Shown one piece after another: positions 5,957 through 7,646 of a stretch of DNA of 7,646 bases. Origin of the DNA: Thermoflexales bacterium (lineage in GTDB: Bacteria; Chloroflexota; Anaerolineae; Fen-1058); assembly GCA_030834835.1 (NCBI GenBank), contig JAUQXD010000947.1, forward strand, positions 1-7,646. The letters run 5' to 3'. The position numbers and the translations under genes are program-made. Numbering within the stretch: position 1 is the stretch's first letter; each line of letters opens with the position of its first letter. Under the pieces are notes generated by a model that was given only the letters and a program-made list of their open reading frames with translations, made no database searches and had not been told where the DNA came from.

Positions 5957-5989
5957 TTGCCTACCGATTGAATTTGCGGAATATATACA
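5957..5989 (+). promoter_or_regulatory. Candidate promoter of the phosphoesterase unit
   Basis: TTGCCT at 5957-5962 and the AT-rich run TATATACA at 5982-5989 form a weak sigma-70-like pair with a spacer of about 19-21 bases. The predicted transcript start, near 5995, would leave a leader of about 25 bases before the ATG at 6021. It is also incompatible with an upstream start at 5949. Confidence 0.35.
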
Positions 5990-6020
5990 TTTAGTGCTTG
6001 TTGGACCATTAACTCAAGAC

Positions 6021-6860
6021 ATGCTTCTCCTCCACTTTTCTGACATTCACGATAATCGTCGCGCCGTTGATGCAGTTTGCAACGTTGCCGCAAAGTGGCG
6101 AGGCGCATATGTTGCTATCACGGGGGATGTCTGCCAAACAGACTCAATTGCCAGTCGTAGATATGATGAACTCCCTAACCCAAAAATCTGGCTTGTTCGA
6201 GGAAACCACGACGTATTGCCCAAAGAACAATTCGGTCACCTAACTCGCGTTCAATGGCAAACGCCCTATTTTGCCAGTCTCTCCAACCAAATCGCGCTTA
6301 TCGGCCTCGACAGTGAACAGAATTTCGGTGACACGCGCATTGAAAAACAGCTTCAGAGTATCGGGGTGCCAGATAATGCTGATCAAAAAAGAGCTTTGGT
6401 AGTGTTGCATCATCAGCCCTATACAGTCTCAAAAGAACTGATTCTAGACTGGATCAAGAAGAATTTCCCGAACATCACACACATAGCTCTTCTACATGGG
6501 CATCAACATCATCCACCGGATTTTTATGCAGAGCGAAGTCGCGAGCATAGTGGGGGCGTGAACATCCTCATCTCCAACGTCTACAGCGCAAACACTAAAT
6601 TCTGCAAAAAGAGGACTATGGGATGCGCCAACCTCTTTGTTATCAGAGATGATGGGAGCATGTTGGTTGAACCAGTTTTCGATCATCCTGATAGGGCATC
6701 AATTAAGCATTGCACTGAAGTCGCGAATTTAGAGCGCATCAATCATGATGGCACAACTCCGGCAATTAGGAATACCTTTGTAATGGTGGCCCGACCACGC
6801 CGCCCCGCCACTGACGATGAGGCGGTTGTGCGGCTTTCTCAACGAAGTAAGAGTAATTAA
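6021..6860 (+). CDS. Calcineurin-like metallophosphoesterase
   Basis: This 279-residue protein has all five metallophosphoesterase motifs intact: Asp8-x-His10 (LLHFSDIHD), Gly35-Asp36 (ITGDV), Gly61-Asn62-His63-Asp64 (RGNHD), His130-His131 (VLHHQP) and His161-x-His163 (HGHQH). It should bind two metal ions and hydrolyse phosphoesters, but the substrate (cyclic nucleotide, nucleic acid or protein) is not evident. The frame is open back to 5811. The ATG at 6021 is chosen because the first catalytic strand starts there, and because upstream residues overlap a terminator, a palindrome and a candidate promoter. An ATG at 5949 remains possible. The ribosome binding site is weak. GC content and codon use are much lower than in the genes to the left, suggesting acquisition. 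Its stop is one base before the next gene's GTG, so the two form an operon. Confidence 0.92.
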   Translation: MLLLHFSDIHDNRRAVDAVCNVAAKWRGAYVAITGDVCQTDSIASRRYDELPNPKIWLVRGNHDVLPKEQFGHLTRVQWQTPYFASLSNQIALIGLDSEQNFGDTRIEKQLQSIGVPDNADQKRALVVLHHQPYTVSKELILDWIKKNFPNITHIALLHGHQHHPPDFYAERSREHSGGVNILISNVYSANTKFCKKRTMGCANLFVIRDDGSMLVEPVFDHPDRASIKHCTEVANLERINHDGTTPAIRNTFVMVARPRRPATDDEAVVRLSQRSKSN

Positions 6861-6861
6861 T

Positions 6862-7646
6862 GTGGCAACAAAACCTCTTGAATCCATCCTCTATCGTGAA
6901 CTGTCAATGGCAGAAGCGAAAGAGATCATCGAACTTGCTTCACCCCTAATGCAAGAGTTGGTTAACTACGCAACAAATGTACTGGCGAGATGCGCTACGT
7001 CACGGACTCTTTCAGGCAGAGAAGATGAGGACGTTGCAGCTCTCGCACTATATCGACATGTGATTGAACTTACTGACGGAATAGAAGTATTGCTGTCGCG
7101 AAGTTGTTCAAATCCTGCTGTTCCACTGTTGCGCGCTTCTTTTGAAGCATCGCTCGCCATCGAGTATATTCTCGAGAGCGACACAAACTACGTTCAGCGT
7201 TCTTTATCTTGGCTGGTAAACTATGTGCACAAGCGTCTCGAAATGTACGAGCGCTTAGATCCATCGACGGCAAGAGGTCGCGATTCAAAGAGGCTCTTTG
7301 ACAGTGACTCCGTCGTATCCAAGATACCGTTACCTCCGGCAGGCGATGTGCAGAAGGTTATTGCAAATCTACAGTCAATGCTTAGCAAGCCTCATATTCA
7401 ACCGATAGAGATAGAGTATCGTAAGCATGGGCGACCTGAATGGTATGAGCTTTATGGCGGACCAGCTAATTTGCGCGTTCTTGCTGAGCACTTGCAGCGT
7501 GGTGGCGAGTATGAAATCCTCTATCGACAATGGTCAACCAACGCGCACGCTCAAGATTTCCTCCCATTCTTGGCGAGAACATCAACGGGCGATTCCAGTA
7601 TCCGGCGGCTGCGTGACACTGGCCCGCTAAAACAAATTGCGAGTTT
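6862..7646 (+). CDS. DUF5677-like helical protein, 3' end beyond window
   Basis: An open frame of 261 codons runs from a GTG at 6862 to the right edge without a stop. The GTG follows the phosphoesterase stop by one base and has AAGAG about ten bases upstream; an in-frame ATG at 6907 is the alternative start. The predicted protein is alpha-helical and soluble. It shows an LLRASFEASLAIEYIL stretch (residues 89-104, Arg91 and Glu95) and LYRQWSTNAHA (220-230), a layout I associate with DUF5677-type proteins. I recognise this by eye, not from a search. Arg222-x6-His229 matches the loose R-x4-6-H spacing of HEPN ribonucleases, which is suggestive only. Codon use is AT-rich, like its partner. Function is unknown; tight coupling implies it works with the phosphoesterase. 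Confidence 0.8.
   Translation, partial: MATKPLESILYRELSMAEAKEIIELASPLMQELVNYATNVLARCATSRTLSGREDEDVAALALYRHVIELTDGIEVLLSRSCSNPAVPLLRASFEASLAIEYILESDTNYVQRSLSWLVNYVHKRLEMYERLDPSTARGRDSKRLFDSDSVVSKIPLPPAGDVQKVIANLQSMLSKPHIQPIEIEYRKHGRPEWYELYGGPANLRVLAEHLQRGGEYEILYRQWSTNAHAQDFLPFLARTSTGDSSIRRLRDTGPLKQIAS

Noticed and set aside
5811..6020. N-terminal extension of the metallophosphoesterase
   Set aside because: It covers a terminator hairpin, a palindrome and a candidate promoter, has no domain-like character, and the enzyme's first catalytic strand starts right after the ATG at 6021.
6860..6949. Short plus-strand frame starting at the ATG that overlaps the phosphoesterase stop
   Set aside because: It ends after 29 codons with no protein-like character; the GTG two bases later opens the long frame.
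1..7646. CRISPR arrays, tRNA/rRNA genes, insertion sequences
   Set aside because: No regularly spaced repeats, no tRNA-like cloverleaf or rRNA sequence, and no transposase or terminal inverted repeats were seen.

Overview
The left two thirds of the window (about 1-5720) is GC-rich (about 67% in a line I counted near 700). It carries minus-strand bacterial genes typical of a large, regulator-rich genome. The best taxonomic hint is the secreted protein at 4157-5716. It has a long Thr/Pro linker and ends in FFVYLPLVIRGD, a C-terminal signature I associate with exported proteins of Chloroflexota (Anaerolineae/Caldilineae-like lineages). The assignment rests on that hint and on composition, not on a search.

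Region 1 (1-2450) is a compact minus-strand signalling operon, read right to left. It encodes a degenerate histidine-kinase-like protein (2288-1527), a stand-alone CheY-like receiver (1545-1156), an OmpR/PhoB-type response regulator (1190-477) and a PAS histidine kinase that leaves the window (480 to below 1). Consecutive genes overlap by 19, 35 and 4 bases, which indicates coupled translation. Region 2 (2450-3700) holds a tandem duplicate of the first gene and its promoter: a second degenerate kinase (3527-2760), followed by a 7-codon scar of a receiver gene that has otherwise been lost. Upstream of both paralogs lies a 68-bp element, identical at 67 positions, that contains a Pho-box-like direct repeat (CTGTAAC-N4-CTGTCAT on the minus strand). 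This predicts control of both transcripts by an OmpR/PhoB-family regulator, possibly the one encoded in the operon.

Region 3 (3700-4156) is mostly non-coding, with a probable gene remnant at 3903-4064. Region 4 (4157-5716) encodes an exported PHP/CehA-like metallohydrolase with a beta-rich rear domain, a Thr/Pro stalk and the C-terminal surface signature.

Region 5 (about 5940-7646) is a compositional break: about 47% GC in lines I counted, with AT-rich codon use. It contains a plus-strand two-gene unit: a complete calcineurin-like metallophosphoesterase (6021-6860), then one base later a GTG-started helical protein of DUF5677-like appearance that runs off the right edge. At the junction an intrinsic terminator faces the wrong way for either flanking gene, next to a 14-bp perfect palindrome. 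This fits the edge of an acquired accessory island. The phosphoesterase/DUF5677-like pair is the best candidate for an undescribed system. The duplicated pseudo-kinase/receiver locus with its Pho-like box is the best-supported unusual structure.
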